64,000 nt of DNA from Rhodoblastus acidophilus (GCF_009720655.1 NZ_WNKS01000007.1:1-64000), one strand, 5' to 3'; counted from the first letter of the stretch, positions 1 through 8,641 are shown. The notes: a model not told the origin generated them from the letters alone. Program-made: numbers and translations.

Positions 1-2
1 GA

Positions 3-278
3 CGTGAACACGGCGGAGACGAGGCGCTGGTGCGCCCCCACGACATCGTCATCCATCGCGACCCAGATAAGGCCGGCGCGGGCGCCCAGCCGGGCGTGGT
101 CTCCCATATCGGCTTCGGCGGCCCGGTGGTGAAAGTGGAGTTGCAAACCGAAGGCAAGGATCATGTCGATGTGGAGGTGACCGCGACGACCTTCCGCGAC
201 CTCGATCTGAAGCGCGGCGAACGCGTCTTTTTTGCGCTGCGGTCACAGCAGGAATACGCGCACGATTTCGCAATCTGA
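3..278 (+). CDS. Sulfate/thiosulfate ABC transporter ATPase (CysA-type), C-terminal part
   Basis: The gene enters from outside the window; the frame is open from base 3 and stops at 276-278. What remains (about 91 residues) is the regulatory TOBE-type tail, recognisable by the VRPHDI motif near its start, which is typical of CysA-like sulfate importers, followed by beta-rich sequence with the VEVTATTF segment. Walker motifs are outside the window, so assignment to sulfate rather than another oxyanion rests on this tail only. A GTG at base 30 is internal and not the true start. Confidence 0.7.
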   Translation, partial: REHGGDEALVRPHDIVIHRDPDKAGAGAQPGVVSHIGFGGPVVKVELQTEGKDHVDVEVTATTFRDLDLKRGERVFFALRSQQEYAHDFAI

Positions 279-381
279 CGCAACCGCTCGCGGTCGCGCC
301 GCGCGAATTTCTTGCGCCGCGCATCATGCCGACCTCGAGCAAAGCCGAGATCGGGGCCTTGAGGAATTTCAATAGGTTTGA

Positions 382-456
382 TGGTGCTGCGAGAGAGGAT
401 TGAACTCTCGACCTCTCCATTACCAATGGAGTGCTCTACCACTGAGCTACCGCAGC
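382..456 (-). tRNA. tRNA-Thr (anticodon GGT)
   Basis: Read on the minus strand, the sequence folds as a cloverleaf: 7-bp acceptor stem GCTGCGG/TCGCAGC, a D-arm with AGCTCAGTGGTAGAGC, anticodon stem CTCCA/TGGAG with loop TTGGTAA giving anticodon GGT (Thr), and T-loop GTTCAATCC. The 3' CCA is encoded (382-384) after discriminator A385. Confidence 0.95.
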
Positions 457-602
457 TGATGTCTCGGTCGCGGTGTGTGCGCCCCGGAGTGCGCGGTTTC
501 TGCCACAGCGAAAGCGTCATGGCAAGCGCCGGTTTCGCCTTTTTCCGCATTTCCTTGAACAAGACTGGACGCGGGCTTATGAAATGCCCAGAAAGTCAGG
601 CC

Positions 603-770
603 ATGTCCGATCCAGACAAACCCAAACAGGCGCCTCCCCTCTCGCCGCAAAAAGTGGCGGAAAAACAGCGGCTCGCCGAAGCTCTTCGCGAGAATCTCAA
701 GCGCCGCAAGGCGCAGGCGCGCGGGCGCCGCTCCGAATCGAGCGGAAATTCTGGCCCCGAGGGCGAATAG
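603..770 (+). CDS. Small conserved hypothetical protein upstream of murA
   Basis: 55 residues, strongly charged, no membrane segment or signal peptide. The middle is a predicted helix rich in Lys, Arg and Glu (KVAEKQRLAEALRENLKRRK), followed by a basic, probably disordered tail. Small proteins of this kind (LAEALRENLKRRKAQ core) are commonly found next to murA in Hyphomicrobiales, but no function is known to me. Start chosen at ATG 603, because residues before it lack the coding look. It reads in the same direction as murA, 54 bases upstream, so co-transcription is plausible. Confidence 0.7.
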   Translation: MSDPDKPKQAPPLSPQKVAEKQRLAEALRENLKRRKAQARGRRSESSGNSGPEGE

Positions 771-824
771 CCGCTATAGAGCCCCAAATTTTTGAGGCGC
801 GCAGGGCGCCGTGAGCGAGGACGG

Positions 825-2120
825 ATGGATCGCATACGCATTGTCGGTGGCGCGAAACTGAACGGGACCATTCCGATTTCCGGCGCGAAAAACGCGGCCT
901 TGCCGCTGATGATCGCCTCGCTGCTCACCGACCGCACCGTCACGCTGGAAAACCTGCCCCGACTCGCCGACGTCAGCCAGCTCGTCCGCATCCTCTCCAA
1001 CCACGGCGTCGACTATTCCATAGACGGACGCCGCCAGGGCGAGGGCAGCGAGGCCGGCCAGACCGTGCATATGACCGCGCGCGAGATCGTCGACACCACC
1101 GCCCCCTACGAACTGGTCTCGCGCATGCGCGCCTCGTTCTGGGTGATCGCGCCCCTGCTCGCCCGCTGCGGCGAGGCGCGCGTCTCCCTGCCCGGCGGCT
1201 GCGCCATCGGCACCCGCCCGGTCGACCTGCTGCTCATGGCGCTGGAAAAACTCGGCGGCAGCATCGAGATTGAAGGCGGCTATGCCGTCGCCAAGGCGCC
1301 GAAAGGCTTGCGCGGCGCCGAGATCACGTTTCCAAAGGTCACCGTGGGCGGCACTCATGTGGCGTTGATGGCCGCCGCTCTGGCGCAGGGGACGACCGTG
1401 CTGCACAATGCGGCGCGCGAGCCGGAGGTGATCGACCTCGCCGAACTCCTGAACAAGATGGGCGCGAAGATCACCGGCGCCGGCCAATCCACGGTCGAGA
1501 TCACCGGCGTGGCGCGGCTGAACGGCGCCAAGCATCGCGTCCTGCCAGACCGAATCGAGGCCGGCACTTACGCCATGGCCGTGGCCATGACCGGCGGCGA
1601 CGTTTTGCTCGAAGGCGCGCAGGCGCATGATTTTCAGGCGGCGCTCGACGTGCTCGCGCTGAGCGGCGCGACCGTCGAATCAACAAATGAGGGCGTGCGC
1701 GTCTCGCGCAATGGCGGACCGATCCTGCCGGTGGACGTCGAAACCGCCCCCTTCCCCGCCTTCCCCACCGATCTCCAGGCGCAGTTCATGGCGCTGATGA
1801 CGCGCGCGAACGGCGTGTCGCGCATCACCGAGACGATTTTCGAAAACCGTTTTATGCACGTCCAAGAACTCGCCCGGTTCGGCGCGCGGATCAAACTCGA
1901 CGGCGACAGCGCCGTTGTCGAGGGCGTGCCGGTGCTCAAGGGCGCGCCGGTTATGGCGACGGACCTGCGCGCCTCCGCCTCGCTGGTGATCGCGGCGCTG
2001 GCCGCCGAAGGCGAAACCATGATCCAGCGCGTCTATCACCTCGATCGCGGGTTTGAGGCGCTCGAACGAAAACTCAGCCTGTGCGGCGCCGAAGTGGAGC
2101 GGATTTCAGCGGGCGGGTAA
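825..2120 (+). CDS. murA: UDP-N-acetylglucosamine 1-carboxyvinyltransferase MurA
   Basis: First committed step of peptidoglycan synthesis: transfer of enolpyruvate from PEP to UDP-GlcNAc in the cytoplasm. 431 residues, the usual family length. The N-terminal GAKNAALP motif (residues 20-27) and the catalytic loop [11 protein letters not shown] with Cys126 (the fosfomycin-sensitive Cys type) are present, and the C-terminal half carries the second EPT fold with the FPTDLQAQ motif. ATG 825 is preferred over an upstream ATG at 792, because the family begins right at the MDRIRI segment. The gene converges on the GNAT gene, with 6 bases between stop codons and no obvious terminator. Confidence 0.97.
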   Translation: MDRIRIVGGAKLNGTIPISGAKNAALPLMIASLLTDRTVTLENLPRLADVSQLVRILSNHGVDYSIDGRRQGEGSEAGQTVHMTAREIVDTTAPYELVSRMRASFWVIAPLLARCGEARVSLPGGCAIGTRPVDLLLMALEKLGGSIEIEGGYAVAKAPKGLRGAEITFPKVTVGGTHVALMAAALAQGTTVLHNAAREPEVIDLAELLNKMGAKITGAGQSTVEITGVARLNGAKHRVLPDRIEAGTYAMAVAMTGGDVLLEGAQAHDFQAALDVLALSGATVESTNEGVRVSRNGGPILPVDVETAPFPAFPTDLQAQFMALMTRANGVSRITETIFENRFMHVQELARFGARIKLDGDSAVVEGVPVLKGAPVMATDLRASASLVIAALAAEGETMIQRVYHLDRGFEALERKLSLCGAEVERISAGG

Positions 2121-2126
2121 GGGCGG

Positions 2127-2579
2127 TCAGAGTTCCTTGCGCAACTGAAACCGCGTGTGCCCCCAAGGAAAATCCTCCATGCGGGCATATTCGACATAGC
2201 CGCGCCGGGAATAAAAATCCGGGGCCTGGTAGTCGAACGTGGCGAGAATCGCCCATTTGCAGCCGCGCCGCCGCCCTTCCGCCTCCGCCGCATCCAGCAC
2301 GCGCGCGCCGAGGCCGCGCAGGCGAAACGCATCCTCGACCCAGACAGTGTCCAGCGCCAGCCACGCGCCGACCGTCACACCCTGCGCGCCGCCGCGCACG
2401 CGGCCCTCGCGGTCGCGCGCGACGATGCAAACGTGGCTGCGCGGATCACGCACCGGGTCTGGACCGACCTGCGCTTCGTTGTAGGCGGTCAGGCCGGCCA
2501 TCAAAATGATTTGCGCCGCCTCGTCGTTTTCCGAGGCGACAACAAAATCATCGTCCTGCGCCGCGGCGCTCCCGCTCAT
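2127..2579 (-). CDS. GNAT-family N-acetyltransferase
   Basis: 150 residues, a single GNAT fold. The acetyl-CoA loop is seen as [21 protein letters not shown] (about residues 85-105), followed by the C-terminal FYSRRGY motif typical of the last strands of the fold. The substrate cannot be predicted. Its ATG overlaps the stop of the methylmalonyl-CoA mutase gene (ATGA at 2576-2579), so the two are translationally coupled. A metabolic link to the mutase is possible but not shown. Confidence 0.85.
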   Translation of the reverse strand: MSGSAAAQDDDFVVASENDEAAQIILMAGLTAYNEAQVGPDPVRDPRSHVCIVARDREGRVRGGAQGVTVGAWLALDTVWVEDAFRLRGLGARVLDAAEAEGRRRGCKWAILATFDYQAPDFYSRRGYVEYARMEDFPWGHTRFQLRKEL

Positions 2580-4735
2580 TCGGCGGCGGCTTTGGAATAG
2601 CCGAGACGGGCGTTGAGTTCGTCGATCAGTTTGCCCGCGGCTTCGGCGACCACGGTCCCCGGCGGGAAAATGGCGCTGGCGCCATCCTTGTAAAGCGCGT
2701 CAAAATCCTGCGGCGGGATGACGCCGCCGACGACGATCATGATGTCGCCGCGCCCTTCCTTCTCCAACGCGACTTTCAACGCCGGGACCAGCGTCAGATG
2801 GCCCGCCGCCAGTGAGGAAATGCCGACGATGTGCACGTCGTTCTCGACCGCCTGCCGCGCGGCCTCCTCGGGCGTGGCGAACAGCGGCCCGATGTCCACG
2901 TCGAAGCCGAGGTCGGCGAAAGCCGAGGCGATCACTTTTTGCCCACGGTCATGCCCGTCCTGGCCGACCTTGGCGACGAGCACGCGCGGGCGGCGGCCAT
3001 CGTTCTCGATGAAAGCCTCAACCTGGCGCTGCACCTTGACAATCGCGGTGGAATCCACACCCGCCTCCCGCTTGTAGACGCCGGAAATGCTCTTGATCTC
3101 GGCGCGATGCCGCCCGAACACTTTCTCCAGGGCGTCGGAAATTTCACCCACCGTGGCCTTGGCGCGCGCCGCTTCGATCGACAGCGCCAACAAGTTGGCG
3201 CCGCTTTTCGCGCCTTCGGTCAAAGCGGCGAGTTTGGCTTGCGTTTCCGCCTCGTTGCGCTCGGCGCGCAGGCGCTTCAGTTTTTCCAGCTGCTGGGCGC
3301 GCACCGAGGAATTGTCGACCTTGAGCACGTCGATGGGCTTTTCGTCGACCGGACGGTGCTTGTTGACGCCGATCACCGACTGTTTTCCCGAATCGATGCG
3401 AGCCTGTGTCTTGGCGGCCGCCTCCTCGATGCGCAGCTTGGGAATGCCGGCCTCGATGGCCTTGGACATGCCGCCGAGCGCCTCGACCTCCTGGATATGC
3501 GCCCAGGCCTTTTGCGTCAGTTCGGCGGTGAGCTTTTCGACATAGTAGGAGCCGCCCCAGGGATCGATGATCTTGGTCGTCCCGGACTCCTGCTGCAGGA
3601 AGAGCTGGGTGTTGCGGGCGATGCGGGCGGAAAAATCGGTCGGCAGCGCCAGCGCCTCGTCAAGCGCGTTGGTGTGCAGCGACTGGGTGTGGCCCTGCGT
3701 GGCCGCCATGGCCTCGATCTGCGTGCGCACCACATTGTTGAACACGTCCTGCGCGGTCAGCGACCAGCCCGAGGTCTGGCTGTGGGTGCGCAGCGGCAGG
3801 CTCTTTTCCGACGCCGGATTGAATTGTTTCACCAAATTCGCCCAAAGCAAGCGCGCGGCGCGCAGTTTGGCGACTTCCATAAAAAAGTTCATGCCGATCG
3901 CCCAGAAGAACGACAGGCGCGGCGCAAACTGGTCGACCGTGAGGCCGGCGGCGATGCCGGCGCGGATATATTCCACGCCGTCAGCGAGCGTATAGGCCAG
4001 CTCCAAGTCTTGCGTCGCCCCGGCTTCCTGCATGTGGTAGCCGGAAATAGAAATGGAGTTGAATTTCGGCATGTTTTGTGAGGTAAAGGCAAAAATGTCC
4101 GAAATGATGCGCATCGACGCCTTTGGAGGATAAATATAGGTGTTGCGCACCATGAATTCTTTTAAAATGTCGTTCTGGATCGTGCCCGACAATTTGGCCG
4201 CCGGAACGCCCTGCTCTTCCGCCGCGACAATAAAGAGGGCCAAGATGGGCAGAACCGCGCCGTTCATGGTCATGGACACGGACATCTGGTCGAGCGGAAT
4301 GCCCGAAAACAGCGTGCGCATATCATAGATGGAGTCGATGGCGACGCCCGCCATGCCGACGTCGCCCGACACACGCGGATGATCGGAATCGTAGCCGCGA
4401 TGGGTCGCGAGATCGAAGGCGACGGAAAGGCCCTTTTGCCCGGCCGCGAGATTGCGGCGATAGAAGGCGTTGGAATCCTCGGCCGTGGAAAAACCGGCGT
4501 ACTGGCGCACGGTCCAGGGCTGGTTCACATACATGGTCGGATAAGGTCCGCGCAGGAACGGCGCCGTTCCGGGATAAGAGTCTAAGGCCGGCAAGCCCTC
4601 GACATCCTCGGGACCATAAACGCTTTTCACCGCAATGCCTTCGGGCGTCAGCCACGGCTCGGCCGAAAAAGCCGGGGCCGGCGCGCTGGCCTTGGGATCG
4701 AGGGCGAGTGTGGAGAAATCGGGAATACGGGTCAT
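2576..4735 (-). CDS. scpA: Methylmalonyl-CoA mutase, adenosylcobalamin-dependent
   Basis: Interconverts succinyl-CoA and (R)-methylmalonyl-CoA; in serine-cycle methylotrophs it serves the ethylmalonyl-CoA pathway, and it also serves propionate use. 719 residues, like the E. coli Sbm/human single-chain form. An N-terminal catalytic TIM barrel ([20 protein letters not shown], residues 65-84) is followed by a linker and a C-terminal B12-binding domain. The cobalamin-ligating motif is GQDGHDRG, with the later SSLAAGH and GGVIPP motifs. ATG 4735 is chosen because an in-frame upstream ATG at 4798 adds low-complexity Arg residues. No cobalamin riboswitch is visible upstream. The gene is divergent from hemE. 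Confidence 0.96.
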   Translation of the reverse strand: MTRIPDFSTLALDPKASAPAPAFSAEPWLTPEGIAVKSVYGPEDVEGLPALDSYPGTAPFLRGPYPTMYVNQPWTVRQYAGFSTAEDSNAFYRRNLAAGQKGLSVAFDLATHRGYDSDHPRVSGDVGMAGVAIDSIYDMRTLFSGIPLDQMSVSMTMNGAVLPILALFIVAAEEQGVPAAKLSGTIQNDILKEFMVRNTYIYPPKASMRIISDIFAFTSQNMPKFNSISISGYHMQEAGATQDLELAYTLADGVEYIRAGIAAGLTVDQFAPRLSFFWAIGMNFFMEVAKLRAARLLWANLVKQFNPASEKSLPLRTHSQTSGWSLTAQDVFNNVVRTQIEAMAATQGHTQSLHTNALDEALALPTDFSARIARNTQLFLQQESGTTKIIDPWGGSYYVEKLTAELTQKAWAHIQEVEALGGMSKAIEAGIPKLRIEEAAAKTQARIDSGKQSVIGVNKHRPVDEKPIDVLKVDNSSVRAQQLEKLKRLRAERNEAETQAKLAALTEGAKSGANLLALSIEAARAKATVGEISDALEKVFGRHRAEIKSISGVYKREAGVDSTAIVKVQRQVEAFIENDGRRPRVLVAKVGQDGHDRGQKVIASAFADLGFDVDIGPLFATPEEAARQAVENDVHIVGISSLAAGHLTLVPALKVALEKEGRGDIMIVVGGVIPPQDFDALYKDGASAIFPPGTVVAEAAGKLIDELNARLGYSKAAAE

Positions 4736-4778
4736 CCGGGCATCCGTGGTCAGCGTGTTTGCGCCTCTTATACTGCGC

Positions 4779-4794
4779 GGCGCCCGAGGGCGCC
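4779..4794. promoter_or_regulatory. Palindrome in the scpA-hemE divergent promoter region
   Basis: A 16-base interrupted palindrome (GGCGCCC, GA, GGGCGCC) lies 44 bases upstream of the mutase ATG and right after a TATACT hexamer (4771-4776 region). It could be an operator or a short hairpin. GC-rich palindromes arise easily in such DNA, so the support is weak. Confidence 0.25.
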
Positions 4795-4951
4795 ACAATC
4801 GAGCTATGCGGCTTTCGCTTAAGGGGATTGACCTGCCGCAAACCTCCGGAGCGCGACATTGCGCCTGTCTTGACCGTTACGGCATTGGTGCGCGATAGAA
4901 ACCGCGCGCGCGCCCATCATGCGCCCAGATGTTTTCACGCGGCGAGGCCTC

Positions 4952-5989
4952 ATGACCAACACGACCAAGAAATTCCTGAAAGTCTTCGAGGCCCCGATCC
5001 CCGAGGCGCCGCCGATGTGGCTGATGCGCCAGGCCGGCCGCTACCTGCCGGAATATCGCGAAATCCGCGCCAAGGCCCCGTCCTTCATGGATTTCTGCTG
5101 GAACCCGGACCTGACGGTCGAGGCGACCCTCCAGCCGATCCGCCGCTTCGGTTTTGACGCGGCCATCATTTTCTCCGACATTCTCGTCGTTCCCGACGCC
5201 ATGGGCCACACGGTCCGTTTCGACGTTGGCGAAGGTCCGCGCATGGCGGCGATCACCACGCCGGAGGAAGTGGACGCGGTCGGCGAATTCAACCTGTCGC
5301 ATCTGGAGCCGGTGTTCGAAGCCCTGCGCCGCGTGCGAAAAGAACTGCCGGCCGAAACCGCGCTGATCGGTTTCTGCGGCGCTCCCTGGACCATCGCCAG
5401 CTACATGATCGCCGGCAAGGGCACGCCGGATCAGGCGCCGGCCCGCCGTTTTGCTTATCGCTATCCGGCCGCCTTCCAGAAATTGATCGACCGGATCGTT
5501 GACGCGTCCATCGTTTATCTCAACGAGCAGATCAAGAACGGCGCGGAAGTCGTGCAGATCTTCGACTCCTGGGCAGGCGTGCTGCCGGCCAGGGAATTTG
5601 TGGCGTGGTGCGAAAAGCCGGTGGCGCGCATCATTGAGGGCGTCAGGGCGGTGAACCCGCAGGCGAAGATCATCGCCTTCCCCCGCGCCGCTCACAGCTC
5701 GCTGGTCGGTTTCGGCGACCGCGTCGGCGCGGACGCCGTGGGCCTCGACACCAGCCTGAACAATGCCTGGGCCAGCGAGGCTTTGTCGAAGAACCAGGTG
5801 GTGCAGGGCAATCTTGACCCGCTCGTCCTGATCGCCGGCGGCGACGCTTTGCGTCGCGAGATCGACTTCATCCGCGAGTCCTTCCAGGATTTCCGCCACA
5901 TCTTCAATCTCGGCCACGGCATCCTGCCGGAAACCCCGATCGAGAACGTGGAGCTGCTGGTGGCGCGGGTGCGCGGCAAGCTGGCGTAA
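4952..5989 (+). CDS. hemE: Uroporphyrinogen decarboxylase HemE
   Basis: Decarboxylates the four acetate side chains of uroporphyrinogen III to give coproporphyrinogen III in haem synthesis. 345 residues, normal for the family. The first signature PMWLMRQAGRYLPEYR lies near residues 19-35, and the second, GFCGAPWTIASYMIAG, near residue 140. ATG 4952 is preferred over 4919 because the family starts shortly before the first signature and GAGGCC precedes it. In Caulobacter and some other alphaproteobacteria hemE flanks the replication origin; here the neighbours differ. A clear terminator follows. Confidence 0.97.
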   Translation: MTNTTKKFLKVFEAPIPEAPPMWLMRQAGRYLPEYREIRAKAPSFMDFCWNPDLTVEATLQPIRRFGFDAAIIFSDILVVPDAMGHTVRFDVGEGPRMAAITTPEEVDAVGEFNLSHLEPVFEALRRVRKELPAETALIGFCGAPWTIASYMIAGKGTPDQAPARRFAYRYPAAFQKLIDRIVDASIVYLNEQIKNGAEVVQIFDSWAGVLPAREFVAWCEKPVARIIEGVRAVNPQAKIIAFPRAAHSSLVGFGDRVGADAVGLDTSLNNAWASEALSKNQVVQGNLDPLVLIAGGDALRREIDFIRESFQDFRHIFNLGHGILPETPIENVELLVARVRGKLA

Positions 5990-6014
5990 GTTTTTCACGT
6001 CGCATCGACATGGG

Positions 6015-6044
6015 AGGCCACGGTTTTCGCCGTGGCCTTTTTTT
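6015..6044 (+). terminator. Rho-independent terminator of hemE
   Basis: A 9-bp perfect stem (AGGCCACGG/CCGTGGCCT) with a TTTTCG loop is followed directly by a run of T (6038-6044), 26 bases after the hemE stop. Confidence 0.9.
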
Positions 6045-6107
6045 GTGCGGCCTCGCGCTCCCGAACTCAAAAGGCGCTAGAACTCCTCCCCGCAGCGAAA
6101 TTTAATT

Positions 6108-6407
6108 TCAATCCTCTGATTTAAATCTCCTCGTAGAAACAATCCCCTCCCAAAACTCAGCCACAATATCTTGATACCTCTTGGCCAATTCGCGCGTTAA
6201 AAAAATAACGCGCAAGAAGCCCTGCTTTTTAACTCGGCAATTTGATTGACCTGATTTAGAAATGATGCCCCAATAGCCAAGCTCGTCTACAAGACGGCGC
6301 ACTTGGCCAATGAGGATATTTCTATCTTTATTACCGACGTTATCAAAGTAGGTCAGAACGGCGTAGCCCATAGAGGTCCCTTTCAAGTTGGCTGGAGCGA
6401 CATTCAT
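6108..6407 (-). CDS. Unknown small protein in AT-rich islet
   Basis: 99 residues, not recognised. No signal peptide or membrane helix; mixed charged and hydrophobic segments (for example VRRLVDELGYWGIISKSG) suggest a small globular protein. Codon use and base composition are clearly more AT-rich than both flanks, suggesting horizontal transfer. ATG 6407 has GGAG five bases upstream. A second in-frame ATG at 6371 also has a fair RBS (AAAGGGA), so the protein may start there (87 residues). It has its own promoter with perfect TTGACA and a palindrome across the -10, which looks like the layout of an autorepressed small regulator or toxin-type gene; that role is inference. Confidence 0.6.
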   Translation of the reverse strand: MNVAPANLKGTSMGYAVLTYFDNVGNKDRNILIGQVRRLVDELGYWGIISKSGQSNCRVKKQGFLRVIFLTRELAKRYQDIVAEFWEGIVSTRRFKSED

Positions 6408-6436
6408 TTCAGCTCCGACGAGAGAGCGTCACTGAC

Positions 6437-6450
6437 TGACTGGCCAGTCA
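6437..6450. promoter_or_regulatory. Operator-like perfect palindrome TGACTGGCCAGTCA
   Basis: A perfect 14-base palindrome with no spacer. It overlaps the last four bases of the -10 hexamer of the minus-strand promoter at 6447-6475 and covers the expected transcription start, the classical position for a repressor. Confidence 0.55.
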
Positions 6451-6475
6451 TATAATTCAAACAGCAGATTGTCAA
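6447..6475 (-). promoter_or_regulatory. Sigma-70-type promoter of the islet gene
   Basis: Minus strand: -35 TTGACA (6470-6475, perfect consensus), 17-base spacer, -10 TATGAC (6447-6452). The start ATG at 6407 lies about 33 bases below the predicted +1, with GGAG just before it. Confidence 0.6.
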
Positions 6476-6507
6476 ATTGACCCCATTCCGCCTTCAAGAT
6501 TTTCGAC

Positions 6508-6525
6508 ACACGTTTACAAACGTGT
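6508..6525. repeat. 18-base inverted repeat ACACGTTT-AC-AAACGTGT
   Basis: Perfect 8-base arms with a 2-base centre, in the AT-rich islet upstream of the unknown gene's promoter. It could be a second operator or the scar of a mobile element. No matching ORF or second copy was seen nearby. Confidence 0.5.
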
Positions 6526-6784
6526 ATTTCCTCAGTAATTTCAATCCGTTCGAACAACCAAGCTGTAAATTTCTGCGCGGAAATCGCCAATCAATACAAT
6601 TTACAGCACCGCCAATAATTCAAAATAAATTCAATCGCTTACGCGAATCCCGCAACAAGTGCTTCCGATTGTTCCGCAATATGGCGCAGCTCGCGCATCC
6701 GGAGCTTGAACGCAACCGGATCGAACGCTTGCGGCGGCCCACGCGCCTGATAGTTTCGCGCCAGAGACTCACCCGGAACCCACC
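6526..6784. other. Gene-free AT-rich stretch before the M20 peptidase
   Basis: AT-rich as far as about 6670, then back to the GC-rich host composition with Arg-rich spurious frames. No credible gene was found on either strand. The peptidase promoter should lie here, but no clear hexamers stand out. Confidence 0.5.
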
Positions 6785-8170
6785 ATGTCCTCGCTCGACA
6801 AAACTCTCGCCGCCCTCGACGCTGACCGCCAGGGCGCGCTCGACCGCCTGTTTGAACTGCTGCGCTTCCGCAGCATTTCGACGGACCCCGCCTTCAAGGG
6901 CGAGGTGGCGACGACCGCCGACTGGCTCGCCGCCCATCTGCGCGAACTCGGGTTTGACGCATCGGTGCGGCCGACCGCCGGCCATCCCGTCGTCGTCGCC
7001 AAGGCCAAGGCCGCGCGTTCGGACGCGCCGCACGTGCTGTTCTACGGCCATTACGACGTGCAACCGGTCGATCCGCTGGACCTCTGGGACGCCGATCCCT
7101 TCGCGCCCACATTGAAAGAGATCGAACCGGGCCACAGCCAGATTCTGGCGCGCGGCGCCTCCGACGACAAGGGACAGTTGATGACTTTTGTCGAGGCCTG
7201 CCGCGCCTTTATGGCGAACGGCGGCCTGCCTTGCCATGTCACCCTCCTGTTCGAAGGGGAGGAGGAATCCGGCTCGGCCTCCCTGCCCGCCTTCCTCGCC
7301 GAAAACGCCAAGGAGTTGAAGGCCGACCTGATGCTGGTGTGCGACACCAACATGTGGGACCGCGACACGCCGCTGATCACCTGCATGCTGCGCGGTCTGG
7401 TCCTCGAAGAAGTGACGATCAAGGCGGCGAGCCGCGACCTGCATTCCGGCATGTATGGCGGCGCGGCGGTCAATCCGATTCATGTGCTGGCGAACCTGAT
7501 CGCGGGCCTGCGCGACAAGGACGGCCACATCACCTTGCCCAAATTCTACGACGGCGTCCCGGACCTGCCGGCCGAGATCAAGGCGCAATGGGCGGCGCTG
7601 AAATTCGACGCCGCCGGTTTTCTGGGCGAGGTCGGCCTCAATATCCCGGCGGGCGAAGCCAAATATTCCCTGCTCGAACAAATCTGGGCGCGGCCGACCT
7701 GTGACGTGAACGGAATCTGGGGCGGCTACACGGCGTCCGGCTCCAAAACCGTACTGCCGGCGGAAGCCCACGCCAAATTCTCGTTTCGGCTGGTCGGCAA
7801 GCAGAACCCGCAGGAAATCGTCCAGAATTTTCGCGCCTATGTCGAGGCCAACATCCCCGACGACTGCACCGCGGAGTTTGTCAGCCACGGCGCCAGCCCC
7901 GCCATCACCCTGCCCTTCACATCCGAGGCGATCCAGCGCGCCAGCCGCGCGCTCCAGGCCGAATGGGGCAAGGCGCCGGTGCTCGCGGCGTCGGGCGGTT
8001 CGATCCCGATCGTGGGCATTTTCAAGCGCGAGTTGAAGATTGACTCGCTGATGGTCGGCTTCGGCCTCGACGACGACCGCATCCACTCGCCGAACGAAAA
8101 ATACGAGCTGTCATCGTTCCAGAAGGGCGCGCGCAGCTGGGCGCGCATTTTGGACGCGCTGGCCGGGTAA
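6785..8170 (+). CDS. M20-family metallo-dipeptidase
   Basis: 461 residues, the normal size for the CNDP-like M20 dipeptidase subfamily. The di-zinc ligand motifs are visible: GHYDVQP (His89, Asp91), RGASDDKGQ (Asp127 region) and EGEEESGS (Glu159/Glu160). The dimerisation lid contains SRDLHSGMYGG, and the last His ligand lies in IHSPNEKYE near the C terminus. It probably acts in the cytoplasm on dipeptides or N-acyl amino acids, since there is no signal peptide. ATG 6785 begins right at the conserved N-terminal helix. It stands alone, followed by the CtrA-box repeat array. Confidence 0.92.
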   Translation: MSSLDKTLAALDADRQGALDRLFELLRFRSISTDPAFKGEVATTADWLAAHLRELGFDASVRPTAGHPVVVAKAKAARSDAPHVLFYGHYDVQPVDPLDLWDADPFAPTLKEIEPGHSQILARGASDDKGQLMTFVEACRAFMANGGLPCHVTLLFEGEEESGSASLPAFLAENAKELKADLMLVCDTNMWDRDTPLITCMLRGLVLEEVTIKAASRDLHSGMYGGAAVNPIHVLANLIAGLRDKDGHITLPKFYDGVPDLPAEIKAQWAALKFDAAGFLGEVGLNIPAGEAKYSLLEQIWARPTCDVNGIWGGYTASGSKTVLPAEAHAKFSFRLVGKQNPQEIVQNFRAYVEANIPDDCTAEFVSHGASPAITLPFTSEAIQRASRALQAEWGKAPVLAASGGSIPIVGIFKRELKIDSLMVGFGLDDDRIHSPNEKYELSSFQKGARSWARILDALAG

Positions 8171-8242
8171 GCGCAAAGTGTCAAGTCTGCGATTCGCGCG
8201 CCCTTCGTTCACGCCCTGGGCGCGCGATCCCATTTCTGACGG

Positions 8243-8257
8243 TTAATCAAAGCTTAA
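8243..8257. promoter_or_regulatory. CtrA box 1
   Basis: TTAA (8243-8246), spacer TCAAAGC, TTAA (8254-8257): a perfect match to the CtrA full-site consensus TTAA-N7-TTAA. Confidence 0.75.
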
Positions 8258-8353
8258 GCGCAATAGAACGTTAACCCTCGGCGGCCGGGCGCCAACGCCC
8301 TGATTCGGACGCCCTTCGTTCACGTCCTGGACGCACGATCCCGTTTCTGATGG

Positions 8354-8368
8354 TTAATCAGGGGTTAA
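8354..8368. promoter_or_regulatory. CtrA box 2
   Basis: TTAA (8354-8357), spacer TCAGGGG, TTAA (8365-8368): a perfect CtrA full site, 111 bases from box 1. Confidence 0.75.
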
Positions 8369-8464
8369 GCGCAACAAACCGTTAACCTTCGGCGGCCGGG
8401 CGCCAACGCCCTGATTCGGACGCCCTTCGTTCACGCCCTGACCGCGCAATCCCGTTTCTGCCGG

Positions 8465-8479
8465 ATAATCAAAGCTTAA
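8465..8479. promoter_or_regulatory. CtrA box 3 (one mismatch)
   Basis: ATAA (8465-8468), spacer TCAAAGC, TTAA (8476-8479): one change in the first half-site, spacing kept. Confidence 0.6.
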
Positions 8480-8575
8480 GCGCAACAAACCGTTAACCCT
8501 CGGCGACCGGGCGCCAACTCCCTGATTCGGACGCCCTTCGTTCACGTCCTGGCCGCACGATCTCGTTTCTGATGG

Positions 8576-8590
8576 TTAATCAGGGGTTAA
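8576..8590. promoter_or_regulatory. CtrA box 4
   Basis: TTAA (8576-8579), spacer TCAGGGG, TTAA (8587-8590): a perfect CtrA full site, about 300 bases upstream of the selO start. Confidence 0.75.
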
Positions 8591-8641
8591 GCGCAACAAA
8601 TCGTTAACCTGCCCGGCGGTCGCCGACAGAAGTGATTCGTG

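Larger units (their letters stand above)
8199..8641. repeat. Four-copy 111-bp tandem repeat carrying CtrA boxes
   Basis: Units start at 8199, 8310, 8421 and 8532, each beginning CGCCCTTCGTTCACG, exactly 111 bases apart. Copies 1 and 3 share one version of the centre (TCAAAGC) and copies 2 and 4 another (TCAGGGG), so the array looks like a duplicated 222-bp dimer. The last 40 bases of copy 4 have diverged. Every unit holds TTAA-N7-TTAA (one copy with ATAA in the first half) and a downstream GTTAA. Because 111 is divisible by 3, spurious minus-strand frames run through it; no coding evidence supports them. Confidence 0.95.

Noticed and set aside
4736-4951. A cobalamin riboswitch upstream of methylmalonyl-CoA mutase
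   Set aside because: No B12-box-like sequence was found in the 216-base gap, and the enzyme uses B12 as cofactor rather than being a known riboswitch target.
8199-8641. CRISPR array
   Set aside because: Whole 111-bp units are repeated without unique spacers, and no cas genes are near.
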